Below, piece by piece: positions 33,910 to 43,124 of a stretch of DNA of 64,000 nucleotides. The notes beneath the pieces were generated by a model. The model saw nothing but the letters and a program-made list of their open reading frames with translations, was not told where the DNA came from and did no database searches. Positions within the stretch are counted from its first letter, which is position 1. The number at the start of each line of letters is the position of its first letter. Location of the stretch: positions 2,852,001 through 2,916,000 of the forward strand of contig OZ257133.1 of the NCBI GenBank assembly GCA_965279135.1, written 5' to 3'. A program made the position numbers and the translations under genes. The DNA comes from Croceimicrobium sp965279135. GTDB lineage: Bacteria; Bacteroidota; Bacteroidia; Flavobacteriales; Schleiferiaceae.

Positions 33910-35241
33910 TTGAGGTCAAGGCTTTTTCGGCTGGAGCGCATTTATCAATTACTAATCCTGGTCTGCGCTTTGGTTTTTGTGTTTTCCCGCTTTTGGGATA
34001 AAAAGCCCGTGATTGACTGGGACATCACCCTCTACTACCACTATCTCCCTGCTATTTTCATCTACGATGATCTAAAGTTTGAGGAGCCTGTAGCTGAATG
34101 GGGTAAGCGGCACTTCTACATGAAGACCGATCAAGAAGGAAACAAATTCGTAAAGATGACTGCTGGTCCGGCCATTCTTTACAGCCCCTTCTTTTTTGTG
34201 GCACACCTCTATGCAAGCATTACAGATTTCGAGGCCGACGGGTTTAGCCCTCCTTACCGCCTGGCCCTTTTGGCGGCTGCCTTAGCTTATGCCCTTGCAG
34301 GATTATACTTTCTAAAGCGCTTCCTTCAATACTATGTAAATCCTGGACTGGCCTCCTTAACGGCTGTTCTCATTTTTGCCGGCAGCAATTTGCCTCACTA
34401 CAGTTTTGTAGAGCCCATGAGTCATGTTTTCAGTTTTGCTTTGGTCTGCCTCATTTTATGGCGTTTCCAGGAATATCGCCAAACTCAAAAGCTGAAAGAA
34501 GTAATAATAATGGGTCTCGCCGCAGGCTTCATGATTCTCAATCGGCCAACCAATGTGATTATCCTACTCTTCCCCATAATTCTTCTGGTATGGAATAGTA
34601 GCTTAAAAGGAAAACAGTGGTTCCAACATGGAGCATTGGCTGCCTTACTGATCCTAATTGCCATCTCTCCACAGCTGTTTTACTGGCGATATATGACTGG
34701 AAATTGGATCATCTACTCTTATACCGAGGAGGGCTTCTTTTTCTTAAATCCACAAATCTGGAAAGGCTTATTCAGCTATCGAAAGGGATGGTTGGTGTAT
34801 AGCCCGATTCTCTTTCTCAGTTTACCTGGATTTATATTACTAATGCGCAAATACAAAAAGGAGGGGATCGCAGCGCTAATCACCTTGTTTATAGGCCTCT
34901 GGGTAACCTTTAGTTGGTGGTGCTGGTGGTACGGCGGTAGTTTTGGTGCAAGAGCTTTAATTGAGTTTCTCCCTTTTATGGCTCTCGCCTTAGCCCTATT
35001 TCTCGAATTTCTCTTTCAACATAGACTGGTCTTTAAAATCCCAGGCTTGCTGGTGATCAGTTTCCTGGCTGTCTGGTCCATCTTCATGAATAAACAGTAC
35101 AAGAGCACGATTATTCATTGGGATAGCATGACTAAGGAACTTTTCTGGAAGCAGTTCTTCAAAGACCACTACATTAAGGATCATGGCTCTTATCTCGACC
35201 CTCCGGATTATGATGCCGCATTAAAAGGAGAGGAGGAATGA
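33910..35241 (+). CDS. Polytopic membrane protein, possible GT-C glycosyltransferase
   Basis: A 443-residue protein with about ten predicted membrane helices. An extracytoplasmic loop after helix 1 holds VIDWDITLYYHYLPA, and acidic residues here are where GT-C glycosyltransferases keep their catalytic Asp. Later segments include GLAAGFMILNRPTNVIILLF, WLVYSPILFLSLPGFILLM and TFSWWCWWYGGSFGARALIE (the WYGGSFGAR motif is recurrent in bacterial membrane glycosyltransferase-like proteins). I infer a lipid-linked sugar transferase but have no proof. The start is TTG at 33910, one base after scoB; no ATG occurs before residue 90. The end overlaps the following PMT-like gene as ATGA. Confidence 0.65.
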   Translation: MRSRLFRLERIYQLLILVCALVFVFSRFWDKKPVIDWDITLYYHYLPAIFIYDDLKFEEPVAEWGKRHFYMKTDQEGNKFVKMTAGPAILYSPFFFVAHLYASITDFEADGFSPPYRLALLAAALAYALAGLYFLKRFLQYYVNPGLASLTAVLIFAGSNLPHYSFVEPMSHVFSFALVCLILWRFQEYRQTQKLKEVIIMGLAAGFMILNRPTNVIILLFPIILLVWNSSLKGKQWFQHGALAALLILIAISPQLFYWRYMTGNWIIYSYTEEGFFFLNPQIWKGLFSYRKGWLVYSPILFLSLPGFILLMRKYKKEGIAALITLFIGLWVTFSWWCWWYGGSFGARALIEFLPFMALALALFLEFLFQHRLVFKIPGLLVISFLAVWSIFMNKQYKSTIIHWDSMTKELFWKQFFKDHYIKDHGSYLDPPDYDAALKGEEE

Positions 35242-36629
35242 AGCAGCGAATAAACTATGTGGCTTTCGCCCTAATTCCGATTTTGCTTTTAGGACTTAAT
35301 TTGTACCTCATTCAGGGACCGGATTTCCTGTTTTGGTGGGATGAACGCTTTCACGCATTAGTTGCTAAAAACCTGACTGAAAGCTTTGGTATTACCCGAC
35401 TTCTCCCATTTGAAATAGATGAGGTAAGTACGATGGTACTGCCATGGGGGCAAGACCCGATTTGGCTGCATAAACCTCCCTTCTTCAGCTATACCGAAGC
35501 ACTTTTAATGAAGATTTTTGGAGTAGGTGTATTTCAGTTCCGCCTGGCCAGTTCAATTAGCCTCCTCTTACTTTATTATGCTTTTTTAAAGATTCAGCTT
35601 TTCGCCGGTGCTCATAAACTCAGTTCGGCCCTTATTGCCGCCGCGATCTGCCTTAACCCATTTTTACTTAAACTGATGATTGGCAGTCAGGGAATGGATC
35701 ATAATGACCTGGCATTTATCACTACAATGAGCCTTGCTATTTGGAGTCTGCTAGCCTTACGAAAGCATCAAAAAGCAGGCTTGCTTTTGCTTTTTTCCGC
35801 TTTTGTTGCGGCATCAGTACTTACAAAATGGTTGGTCGGATTACTGCCGTTTCTACTATGGCTTTTACTAGACTACAAAAAACTCCCCTGGAAGCAAATG
35901 TTGCTCTCCATCTCTATAACTGCTTTGCTTGTTGCACCCTGGCATTGGTTCATCCATGGTCAATACCCTGAAAAAGCTGCGGCGGCATTGCGATTTAACG
36001 GCGAGCATTTTTGGCAGGTTGTAGAAAATCATCAACATCCCTGGTACTATCACTTTGAACAATGGTTTACGCACTTCTTCCTTTTAATTGGCATTCTAAT
36101 TCTATTCTTATTCTTCCGTAAAAAGGGAGAGCCCGCGAGTTCCCATAGTCGCATTGCCTCTGCTATTAGCCTCCTCTTTCTATTACTATTCTTTAGTTTT
36201 GCCCGAACGAAACTTCCTGCCTTCACCTTTGTAGGCTTACCCTTAGTAACATACATCATAGGCACTTTGAAGACCTCCATCAAACTAAGGCAGATTGCCT
36301 CCCTGAGTTTCTTGGTACCAGCTATGGCGCAGATGGCCTATTTACCCTTTATCGACTACGAAAAACGCTTTCCTAAAGACAGTTACCGCAAGCACTTTTA
36401 TACGGAATTAGATAAATCAATCGCCGAGAATAGCATCATTCTTGGGGCGAGGGATCTTCATTATATCGAAGCCATGTTCTATTGCGATCATTGGGTACTA
36501 AACCAGAGCATGGAAAAAAACTGGTTAGAAACATTAAGTGCGAATGGCCGTAATATTTACCGCCTGCAATACAATGAGGAAGGCATGGAGATTGGTTTAG
36601 AACCAGTAACAAGCGCTAGTGCTGATTAG
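35238..36629 (+). CDS. GT39/ArnT-like membrane glycosyltransferase
   Basis: A 463-residue polytopic membrane protein of the PMT/ArnT (PF13231-like) group. The first extracytoplasmic loop has the typical FLFWWDERFHALVAKNLTES (DE motif) and the second DPIWLHKPPFFSYTEALLMK (HKPP motif), followed by FRLASSISLLL. These enzymes transfer a sugar from a polyprenyl carrier to lipid or protein in the periplasm. The acceptor is unknown. Its ATG overlaps the previous membrane protein's stop (ATGA), so the two are probably partner enzymes. The 3' end overlaps the convergent ABC ATPase gene by 14 bases. Confidence 0.8.
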   Translation: MKQRINYVAFALIPILLLGLNLYLIQGPDFLFWWDERFHALVAKNLTESFGITRLLPFEIDEVSTMVLPWGQDPIWLHKPPFFSYTEALLMKIFGVGVFQFRLASSISLLLLYYAFLKIQLFAGAHKLSSALIAAAICLNPFLLKLMIGSQGMDHNDLAFITTMSLAIWSLLALRKHQKAGLLLLFSAFVAASVLTKWLVGLLPFLLWLLLDYKKLPWKQMLLSISITALLVAPWHWFIHGQYPEKAAAALRFNGEHFWQVVENHQHPWYYHFEQWFTHFFLLIGILILFLFFRKKGEPASSHSRIASAISLLFLLLFFSFARTKLPAFTFVGLPLVTYIIGTLKTSIKLRQIASLSFLVPAMAQMAYLPFIDYEKRFPKDSYRKHFYTELDKSIAENSIILGARDLHYIEAMFYCDHWVLNQSMEKNWLETLSANGRNIYRLQYNEEGMEIGLEPVTSASAD

Positions 36630-38274
36630 AAATCAATTTAGCCGTGTATTCCTGTTGCGGATTTTGAAAAAGCGCCTCTGAAAAACCCTCTTCCACTAAT
36701 TTGCCCTTCTGCAGGACCAAAACCCGATCACAGAAGTAACGGACTACTTGTAGATCGTGAGAAATAAATAGATAGGTAAGATTGTATTCCTCCTTGAGGT
36801 CGTTCAGTAGGTTCAATATTTGAGCCTGGACACTTACATCAAGCGCACTCACCGATTCATCACAAACCAGGATTTCCGGCTCCATTGCCAAAGCTCGAGC
36901 GATCCCGATTCTTTGCCTTTGTCCCCCACTAAACTCATGCGGATAGCGCTTTGCATAATCACGCAACAAACCCACTTTCTCTAGCAGTTGCAGGGCATTC
37001 TCCCAGGCTTCGTCCTTTGCCTGATGGCGATTTACTCTAAGTACCTCAGCGATGCTTTCCCCAACGCTAATCCTGGGGTTTAGGCTGGCAAAAGGATCCT
37101 GAAAAATAATCTGCAGATCACGATTTAATTTGCGCCAGGCTGGACGATTCCGATTGTTCAAGTCCTGATCCTTAAAATGCATATCTCCTTCAGTTGCCTG
37201 TTCAAGACCCACTAATATTCGCCCAATGGTACTCTTACCTGAGCCCGATTCGCCAACCAATCCTACACTTTCACCCTTGCGGATATTTAAGCTAACCTCT
37301 TGAACTGCATCTACCATTTCGGTTTTTCCTAGCAAGCCGTTTTTACTCTGATAGGTTTTTCGCAGGGCGCTAACTTCCAAAATCGGACTCTGTTTCTGCT
37401 TTGCCCGGGCTTGCTTGTCCTTCTCTTCAGGGCTAAGTAGCTCTAGATCCTGAACATGACCCAATAAAAAATCCTGCACCAAGGGTAATCGGCGATAATG
37501 CGTATCTGCTTGAGGTCGACAAGCAATTAGGCCTTTTGTATAAGGGTCTTTGGGATTTTGAAAAATGACTTCAGTTTCATTGTGTTCTTTCATTTCCCCC
37601 TGATACATCACGAGAACCTCATCGGCAATCTTACGTACTAAGCCCAGATCATGAGAAATGAATACCATGGACATACCAAACTCAACCTGTAGCTTCTTAA
37701 GCAGTTCCAAAATACTTGCCTGTACGCTAACATCTAAAGCTGTGGTAGGCTCATCCGCAATTAATAGGGATGGATTATTGGCGATAGCCATGGCAATCAC
37801 TACCCTTTGCTTCTGCCCTCCGCTTAATTGATGCGGATAGCTGTGGTACATCTGCTCAATTCTAGGAAGCTCTACCTTTTCAAAAAGCTCTAAAACTCTT
37901 GGTTTAAGATTCTTTTTTACACCGTGATTCCTGAGTATCTCTGCAACCTGTTTTCCGCATTTCATGGATGGATTGAGCGCAGACATCGGCTCCTGAAATA
38001 CCATAGCTACTTCTTTACCTCTTAGCTTTTGCCAATCCGATGCGGAGTATTCCAAAATGCTTTGTCCTTTGAAATGGATTGAACCCCGAACCTCTAATCC
38101 CGGCGCTAACAATCCCATGATCGCAAGGCTGCTTAAAGTTTTTCCCGAACCTGACTCCCCAACCAAAGCCAATGTTTTTCCCTTTGTTAAGTCGAAACTC
38201 AAAGGTTCCACCAGAACCTGGTCTCCTTTAACGATGCTCAATCCTTTAAGACTTAATAAAGGGCTCTCTTCCAT
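36616..38274 (-). CDS. Oligopeptide-type ABC ATPase with two fused nucleotide-binding domains
   Basis: A 552-residue fusion of two Dpp/Opp-type ATPases, as in GsiA or YejF. Domain 1 (~5-265) has Walker A GESGSGKTLSS, signature LSGGQKQRVVIAMAI and Walker B LLIADEPTTALD. Domain 2 (~300-548) has GESGSGKSTIGR, FSGGQRQRIGIARAL and EILVCDESVSALD. Each domain carries the C-terminal oligopeptide-ATPase extension (TKGLIACRP in the first, TAKLISNQ in the second). It powers import or export of peptides or nickel through a membrane permease pair, but no permease or binding-protein gene is adjacent. It stands alone, convergent with the GT39-like gene. Confidence 0.92.
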   Translation of the reverse strand: MEESPLLSLKGLSIVKGDQVLVEPLSFDLTKGKTLALVGESGSGKTLSSLAIMGLLAPGLEVRGSIHFKGQSILEYSASDWQKLRGKEVAMVFQEPMSALNPSMKCGKQVAEILRNHGVKKNLKPRVLELFEKVELPRIEQMYHSYPHQLSGGQKQRVVIAMAIANNPSLLIADEPTTALDVSVQASILELLKKLQVEFGMSMVFISHDLGLVRKIADEVLVMYQGEMKEHNETEVIFQNPKDPYTKGLIACRPQADTHYRRLPLVQDFLLGHVQDLELLSPEEKDKQARAKQKQSPILEVSALRKTYQSKNGLLGKTEMVDAVQEVSLNIRKGESVGLVGESGSGKSTIGRILVGLEQATEGDMHFKDQDLNNRNRPAWRKLNRDLQIIFQDPFASLNPRISVGESIAEVLRVNRHQAKDEAWENALQLLEKVGLLRDYAKRYPHEFSGGQRQRIGIARALAMEPEILVCDESVSALDVSVQAQILNLLNDLKEEYNLTYLFISHDLQVVRYFCDRVLVLQKGKLVEEGFSEALFQNPQQEYTAKLISNQH

Positions 38275-38379
38275 AAAATGAAATTAGCAAACAAAAGCTG
38301 CAATTAGAGAAGCAAATTAATGTGAATCTATCAGGCCATGTCTATTTTATTCCGAAATTGAGTTTTAAATCTAAGCCGC

Positions 38380-40566
38380 ATGCCTAAAACCATCATCGTA
38401 TCCAATCGATTACCTGTACGGGCAGAGAAACACGAAGAAGGCTATCGCTTTAAAGCCTCCGAAGGTGGGCTTGCTACTGGCTTAGGTTCCATCTATAAAG
38501 AAGGAGATAATGTTTGGCTAGGTTGGCCAGGTAAGGTCTTTAACTCTACCGAGGAGCAATTGAAGGTTAAAAAGGAGTTACTCTCCGAAAACATGGCTCC
38601 TGTTTTTCTCAATGAGAAGGATCTGGATTTGTATTACCTCGGATTCAGCAATCAAACTCTTTGGCCCGCCTTCCACTATTTTGTGCAATACATAAATTAT
38701 GATGAGGAGCAGTGGCAAGCCTATGTAAAGGTAAATGAGAAATTTGCTCAGGCTATTCTGGAGCTTGCTGAGGCGGGAACCCGAATCTGGATTCATGATT
38801 ATCAATTGCTGCTGGTTCCAAAAATGATCAGAGACATATTACCTGATGCCAGCATCGGTTTTTTCCAGCATATCCCCTTTCCATCCTACGAGATTTTTAG
38901 GATGATTCCGTGGAGAAAGGAACTACTAGAAGGTGCTTTGGGCAGCGATTTCCTGGGTTTTCACACCTATGATGATATGCGGCACTTTCTGAGTTCTGTG
39001 CATCGCCTTACTGAATATGACTACCGTAATAACACCGTTACCGTCGATGGCAGAATTGTAGAGGCCGACGCCCTTCCCATGGGGATTGATTACAAGAAGT
39101 ATGCGGAACAAGCGCGCGAACCGGAGACCCTGGATTTTGTGAACCAATACCGCAAGGCCATTGGTGAAGTAAAGGTGATTTTAAGTGTTGATAGACTGGA
39201 TTATTCTAAAGGAATTCCTGATCGTCTTATCGCATTCCGAAACTTCCTTGAAAACAATCCGGAATATCGTGGTAAAGTCTCCTTAATTCTAATTGTAGTG
39301 CCTAGTAGACACCGGGTACCCTCCTATGGCCGATTGAAGGATGATGTAGATGAATTGGTAGGAAAGATAAACGGCTATTTCTCAGATATGAGTTGGCGAC
39401 CGATTCACTATTTCTATCGGAGCTTTAGCCTACCCGAGCTTTCCGCCTTTTATGTGATGAGTGATATCGCCATGATCACACCCATACGCGATGGCATGAA
39501 TCTCGTTTGCAAGGAATATATAGCCTCTCGCACTCAAAGAGACGGAGTATTGATTTTAAGTGAAATGGCCGGATCCGCCAAAGAACTTTCAGAAGCTATC
39601 CTGGTAAACCCTAATGATAAGAATGCCTTGGCCAGTAGTATCAAGGAAGCCCTAGAAATGGACCACCTGGAAAAAGGTCGTCGCATGGCCATCATGCAGG
39701 AAACGCTTCAAAACTATAATATCTTCCATTGGGTAAGCTTCTTCACCCAAAATCTCGACCGGGTTAAAGAAGAACAAGCGAACATGAACTTCAAGGCCCT
39801 TGGAGATGCTGAGCGATCAAAGATTATTGATGATTACAAAGCGGCTCAAAACCGACTCATAATTCTAGATTATGATGGTACCCTGGTACCATTCCATACC
39901 GACCCTGAAAAAAGTGTACCCGATCAGGAATTGCGGAAAATTCTGGAAAAACTAATCGCCAACCCAAAAACAGAAGTGGCGATAATTAGCGGTCGTCCAG
40001 CTAAATTCCTGGATCGCACTCTTGGCGAATATCCCATCTCAATGGCCGCAGAACACGGTCTGTGGTTCAAAGAAAAAGGTAAGGAGTGGATCGTAAATCC
40101 CGATCTTCCTGAAGATGATTCATGGAAAGATGAAGCCAGGAATGTGATCAACTTTTACGTTTCTCGCACACCGGGATCTTTTATAGAAGAAAAGGAAAAC
40201 TCATTGGTGTGGCACTACCGCAAGGTAGAAACCGGCTTAGCCGCTTTTAGGAGCAGTGAGTTACAAAGCCATTTGAAACATAAAATGGCAGAGAAGGAAA
40301 TTGAAGTGATGGCCGGAAATGCAATTATCGAAGTAAAACCAATTGCCTCTAATAAGGGAAAGGCCGCCCTTCGAATAAAAAAGAAAGTAAAACCGGACTT
40401 CTTGCTGGCAGCAGGAGATGATCGCACCGATGAATACATTTTTGAAGCACTAGGCCCAAAGTGCTATACCGTCAAAGTGGGTAATGACATGACCCATGCA
40501 CGCATGAACGTCAACGATCCTCAGGATATCAGAAATCTACTCCTGGAGCTCTCTAAGCTCGATTAA
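38380..40566 (+). CDS. Bifunctional trehalose-6-phosphate synthase/phosphatase (OtsA-OtsB fusion)
   Basis: A 728-residue fusion that makes trehalose from UDP-glucose and glucose-6-phosphate. The GT20 synthase half (1-465) shows VSNRLPVRAE, WIHDYQLLLVPKMIRD, FFQHIPFPSYEIFRMIPW, DRLDYSKGIPDRL and MITPIRDGMNLVCKEYIA. The HAD phosphatase half (~480-725) has ILDYDGTLVPF (nucleophile and acid Asp), AIISGRPAKFL, AAEHGLWFK and AAGDDRTDEYIFEAL. Both active sites look intact. Trehalose serves as an osmolyte and stress protectant, fitting a marine cell. It converges with a GH15 gene whose stop overlaps its own by a few bases. Confidence 0.95.
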   Translation: MPKTIIVSNRLPVRAEKHEEGYRFKASEGGLATGLGSIYKEGDNVWLGWPGKVFNSTEEQLKVKKELLSENMAPVFLNEKDLDLYYLGFSNQTLWPAFHYFVQYINYDEEQWQAYVKVNEKFAQAILELAEAGTRIWIHDYQLLLVPKMIRDILPDASIGFFQHIPFPSYEIFRMIPWRKELLEGALGSDFLGFHTYDDMRHFLSSVHRLTEYDYRNNTVTVDGRIVEADALPMGIDYKKYAEQAREPETLDFVNQYRKAIGEVKVILSVDRLDYSKGIPDRLIAFRNFLENNPEYRGKVSLILIVVPSRHRVPSYGRLKDDVDELVGKINGYFSDMSWRPIHYFYRSFSLPELSAFYVMSDIAMITPIRDGMNLVCKEYIASRTQRDGVLILSEMAGSAKELSEAILVNPNDKNALASSIKEALEMDHLEKGRRMAIMQETLQNYNIFHWVSFFTQNLDRVKEEQANMNFKALGDAERSKIIDDYKAAQNRLIILDYDGTLVPFHTDPEKSVPDQELRKILEKLIANPKTEVAIISGRPAKFLDRTLGEYPISMAAEHGLWFKEKGKEWIVNPDLPEDDSWKDEARNVINFYVSRTPGSFIEEKENSLVWHYRKVETGLAAFRSSELQSHLKHKMAEKEIEVMAGNAIIEVKPIASNKGKAALRIKKKVKPDFLLAAGDDRTDEYIFEALGPKCYTVKVGNDMTHARMNVNDPQDIRNLLLELSKLD

Positions 40567-42353
40567 ATAAAAATAGGCTCGTTAATCTTATTATTAATTC
40601 GGTAGGCTGCGTTTACCAGGCCAACATGACTATAGGCTTGAGGGAAGTTGCCCCACTGGCTTCCCGTTTTAGGTTCAATATCCTCCGCAAATAAACCAAG
40701 ATGATTGCCATAGCTACAAAGCTCTTCAAATGCTTCCTGGGCTTCTTCAATCCGTCCAACACAAGCCAGGGCTTCGGCATACCAAAAACCACAAATCATA
40801 AAAGTGTTTTCGGGTTTTCCGAAATCATCTTCGTGTATGTAACGGAAGAATAATCCCTTATTCACTCTCAACTCTTTTTCTAGGGCTTTGAGATGATCCT
40901 TCGCCTTTTGAGAATTATGAGGCAAGTAGTTCATTAAGATTAACTGCAAAGTACTTGCATCTAAATGAGGTGAATCTATAGCATGGGTATATGCTTTATG
41001 CTTTGCCGAATAAGTGCGCTCAATATTAGCGGCCGCGCGCTTTTGTAGGGTTAAAGCCATCCTTGCAACATCAGGATGATGAAACTCGTAGGCAATCTTT
41101 GCTGCGGCAGCACTGCCCGCCCATTGGAAAAGATTGGTATAAGTATGCTTAAGTGCCATTCCTCTAAACTCCCATAAACCGGCATCAGGATCATTTATGG
41201 TGCGCTCTATTTTCTCCAAAACAGATTTAACGAGTTCAGCCGTACCGTTCCTTGAAAAGGTCTTGAAACGTCTATCTATATAGAGGGGTAATATGGCTAA
41301 GAGGATTTGACCATAAACATCATTTTGAATATGGGTATAGGCTTGATTTCCAATTCTTACCGGCTTGTTTGCTCCAAGATAACCCGGGAGATGATCCAGA
41401 ATTTTTTCGGTTAATTCACTTTGGCCAACAATGCCATAAAGGGGTTGAATCTTCTCTTTTTCGTGCATTGGAATATTGGCCAAAAAGGAAAAGTACTTTT
41501 CCATCTCCTCAAAGTGACCAATATGGTTAAAGGCATTTAGAGTGTAGAAAGTGTCGCGCATCCAGGAAAAGCGATAGTCCCAATTGCGCCCGCCCCCATG
41601 AATTTCTGGCAATGAGGTTGTTGGGGCAGCGACTACTGCACCAGTATCCTCGTATTGGCAAATCTTGAGGGTAAGGGCTGACCGAATAACCTCCGTTTGA
41701 TATAGTTTCCCAATGCTCGTGGATTTTACCCATCGCTGCCAATAGCTTGCCGTTTGACTTAAGAAGTTTTCTGCCGTTTTCACGATAGGCCCCTCTAATG
41801 GAGCGCCATAAGTAAGAAAAAGATAGAAGGGGCGATCAACTACAAAGTCCTTCTCCTCAACTACATAGTTCAGAGGGATATCGGTGGTTAGTCTTAGACT
41901 TTCATCCAGACCAAAGTACCGGAGGTGGTTACTGCCTCGCTCCATCCTTAAATCAAACAATCCGTAATCTCCTGTTGGTCTGCATCGCACTCTCACGCGA
42001 GGTAAACCTCTTAAAGGCTCAATTTTTCGAATGAGCATTAAAGGACGATAGTAACGGTCGGTTTGCATAAACCGAGGGGCAATGTCTGTAACTTTATAAG
42101 CGTGAGAACCTTGATTAACTACCGTCTCCAGGATGTTGGTATTGTGCAAGTACTGCTGATGAACCAAAAATTCTCCTTCAGCAGGTTTGATGGAAAACTC
42201 TCCCCCCTTCTCACCAGCAATCAAGGCTCCAAAAACAAAGGAAGAATCAAATCGAGGCAGACACATCCAGTCGATGTTCGTGTCTTTATTTATCAATGCC
42301 AGGTAGGCGCAGTTACCAATAAGACCGTGCGGATACTGATGAAATTCAGACAT
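40563..42353 (-). CDS. GH15 family glucoamylase/trehalase-like enzyme
   Basis: A 596-residue cytoplasmic GH15 enzyme without a signal peptide. The N-terminal beta-sandwich (1-~200, YPHGLIGNCAYLALINKDTN, DWMCLPRFDSSFVFG) is the trehalase-like N-domain. The (alpha/alpha)6 barrel follows with GGGRNWDYRFSWMRDTFYTL (substrate pocket), GLWEFRGMALKHTYTNLFQW (general acid region) and a C-terminal GSQWGNFPQAYSHVGLVNAA. GH15 proteins of this shape include trehalases and glucoamylases. The convergent neighbour makes trehalose, which argues for trehalase, but this is context only. The two genes overlap at their stops with no terminator between them. Confidence 0.88.
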   Translation of the reverse strand: MSEFHQYPHGLIGNCAYLALINKDTNIDWMCLPRFDSSFVFGALIAGEKGGEFSIKPAEGEFLVHQQYLHNTNILETVVNQGSHAYKVTDIAPRFMQTDRYYRPLMLIRKIEPLRGLPRVRVRCRPTGDYGLFDLRMERGSNHLRYFGLDESLRLTTDIPLNYVVEEKDFVVDRPFYLFLTYGAPLEGPIVKTAENFLSQTASYWQRWVKSTSIGKLYQTEVIRSALTLKICQYEDTGAVVAAPTTSLPEIHGGGRNWDYRFSWMRDTFYTLNAFNHIGHFEEMEKYFSFLANIPMHEKEKIQPLYGIVGQSELTEKILDHLPGYLGANKPVRIGNQAYTHIQNDVYGQILLAILPLYIDRRFKTFSRNGTAELVKSVLEKIERTINDPDAGLWEFRGMALKHTYTNLFQWAGSAAAAKIAYEFHHPDVARMALTLQKRAAANIERTYSAKHKAYTHAIDSPHLDASTLQLILMNYLPHNSQKAKDHLKALEKELRVNKGLFFRYIHEDDFGKPENTFMICGFWYAEALACVGRIEEAQEAFEELCSYGNHLGLFAEDIEPKTGSQWGNFPQAYSHVGLVNAAYRINNKINEPIFI

Positions 42354-42403
42354 ATGTAAGTTTTACCCTTCCAAGGTACAAAAGGCAAGGATTGATGGAA
42401 GTA

Positions 42404-43117
42404 TTATCGATCATTATTAATGACCTCAAAGTCCGAAGGGATATTGGCCTGAGTGATTTTTAGAAATACCCTAACCAGGGTGTAAACATCCTTTTCGCAA
42501 TAGGTTTTAATCCGATTCAAATCATTTTGCTGCCAGTATACCGTTCCTACCATGCTCCCATCAATGTCATCCTTCGGGGTAGGAATATTGAACAAGGCTG
42601 CAAGTAGTTTTAGGCTGCTGAAATTCTTAAAGTCCCCGAATTTCCAAAGCTCCATAGTATCAATGTGTGGAACCTCCCAGGGTTTCTTACCGGCATTATT
42701 CAATTGACCTGGAAGTTTAACCTCATTGCTAATCATGCGTCGACTGAGGTAAGGGAAATCAAACTCTTTCCCATTGTGCGCACAAAGGCGATGATTAGGC
42801 AGTCTTTCTAAAAGAGCGGCGAAATCTCGTAAAATTTCGAATTCATCATCACTGGCGAAACTTTTCACTCTTAACTCCCAAAGTCCATTCTGATTGGTTA
42901 GAAAAGCACAAGAAATACACACCACTTTCCCAAACTCGGCCATGATCGCCGCTCGCTTTGGATAGTATTCCTCCGGACTTTCGTCCTGCCTTTGAAAACG
43001 GGTTTTTTCCGCCCACAAGCTTTGCCAATCCTCTTCTAAATACTGGTATTCGGGATGTGCACTAACCGTTTCAATGTCTAAGAAAAGAATCTGTTGAATT
43101 TGCTGAGCATTTATCAT
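42404..43117 (-). CDS. 3'-5' exonuclease related to the PolB exonuclease domain
   Basis: A 237-residue DEDD-type exonuclease (PF10108-like). The catalytic motifs are LFLDIETVS (ExoI), CAHNGKEFDFPYLSRRM (ExoII) and KTYCEKDVYTLVRVFL (ExoIII). The HIDTMELWKFGDFKNFSSLK stretch is family-typical. The frame is open further upstream into the preceding gene; the ATG at 43117, eight bases past that gene's stop, is the natural start and puts the DIE motif at residue ~12. It is presumably a cytoplasmic nuclease in repair or RNA/DNA turnover, role unproven. It shares a transcript with the T9SS lamin-tail protein upstream. Confidence 0.88.
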   Translation of the reverse strand: MINAQQIQQILFLDIETVSAHPEYQYLEEDWQSLWAEKTRFQRQDESPEEYYPKRAAIMAEFGKVVCISCAFLTNQNGLWELRVKSFASDDEFEILRDFAALLERLPNHRLCAHNGKEFDFPYLSRRMISNEVKLPGQLNNAGKKPWEVPHIDTMELWKFGDFKNFSSLKLLAALFNIPTPKDDIDGSMVGTVYWQQNDLNRIKTYCEKDVYTLVRVFLKITQANIPSDFEVINNDR

Positions 43118-43124
43118 CACTTCT

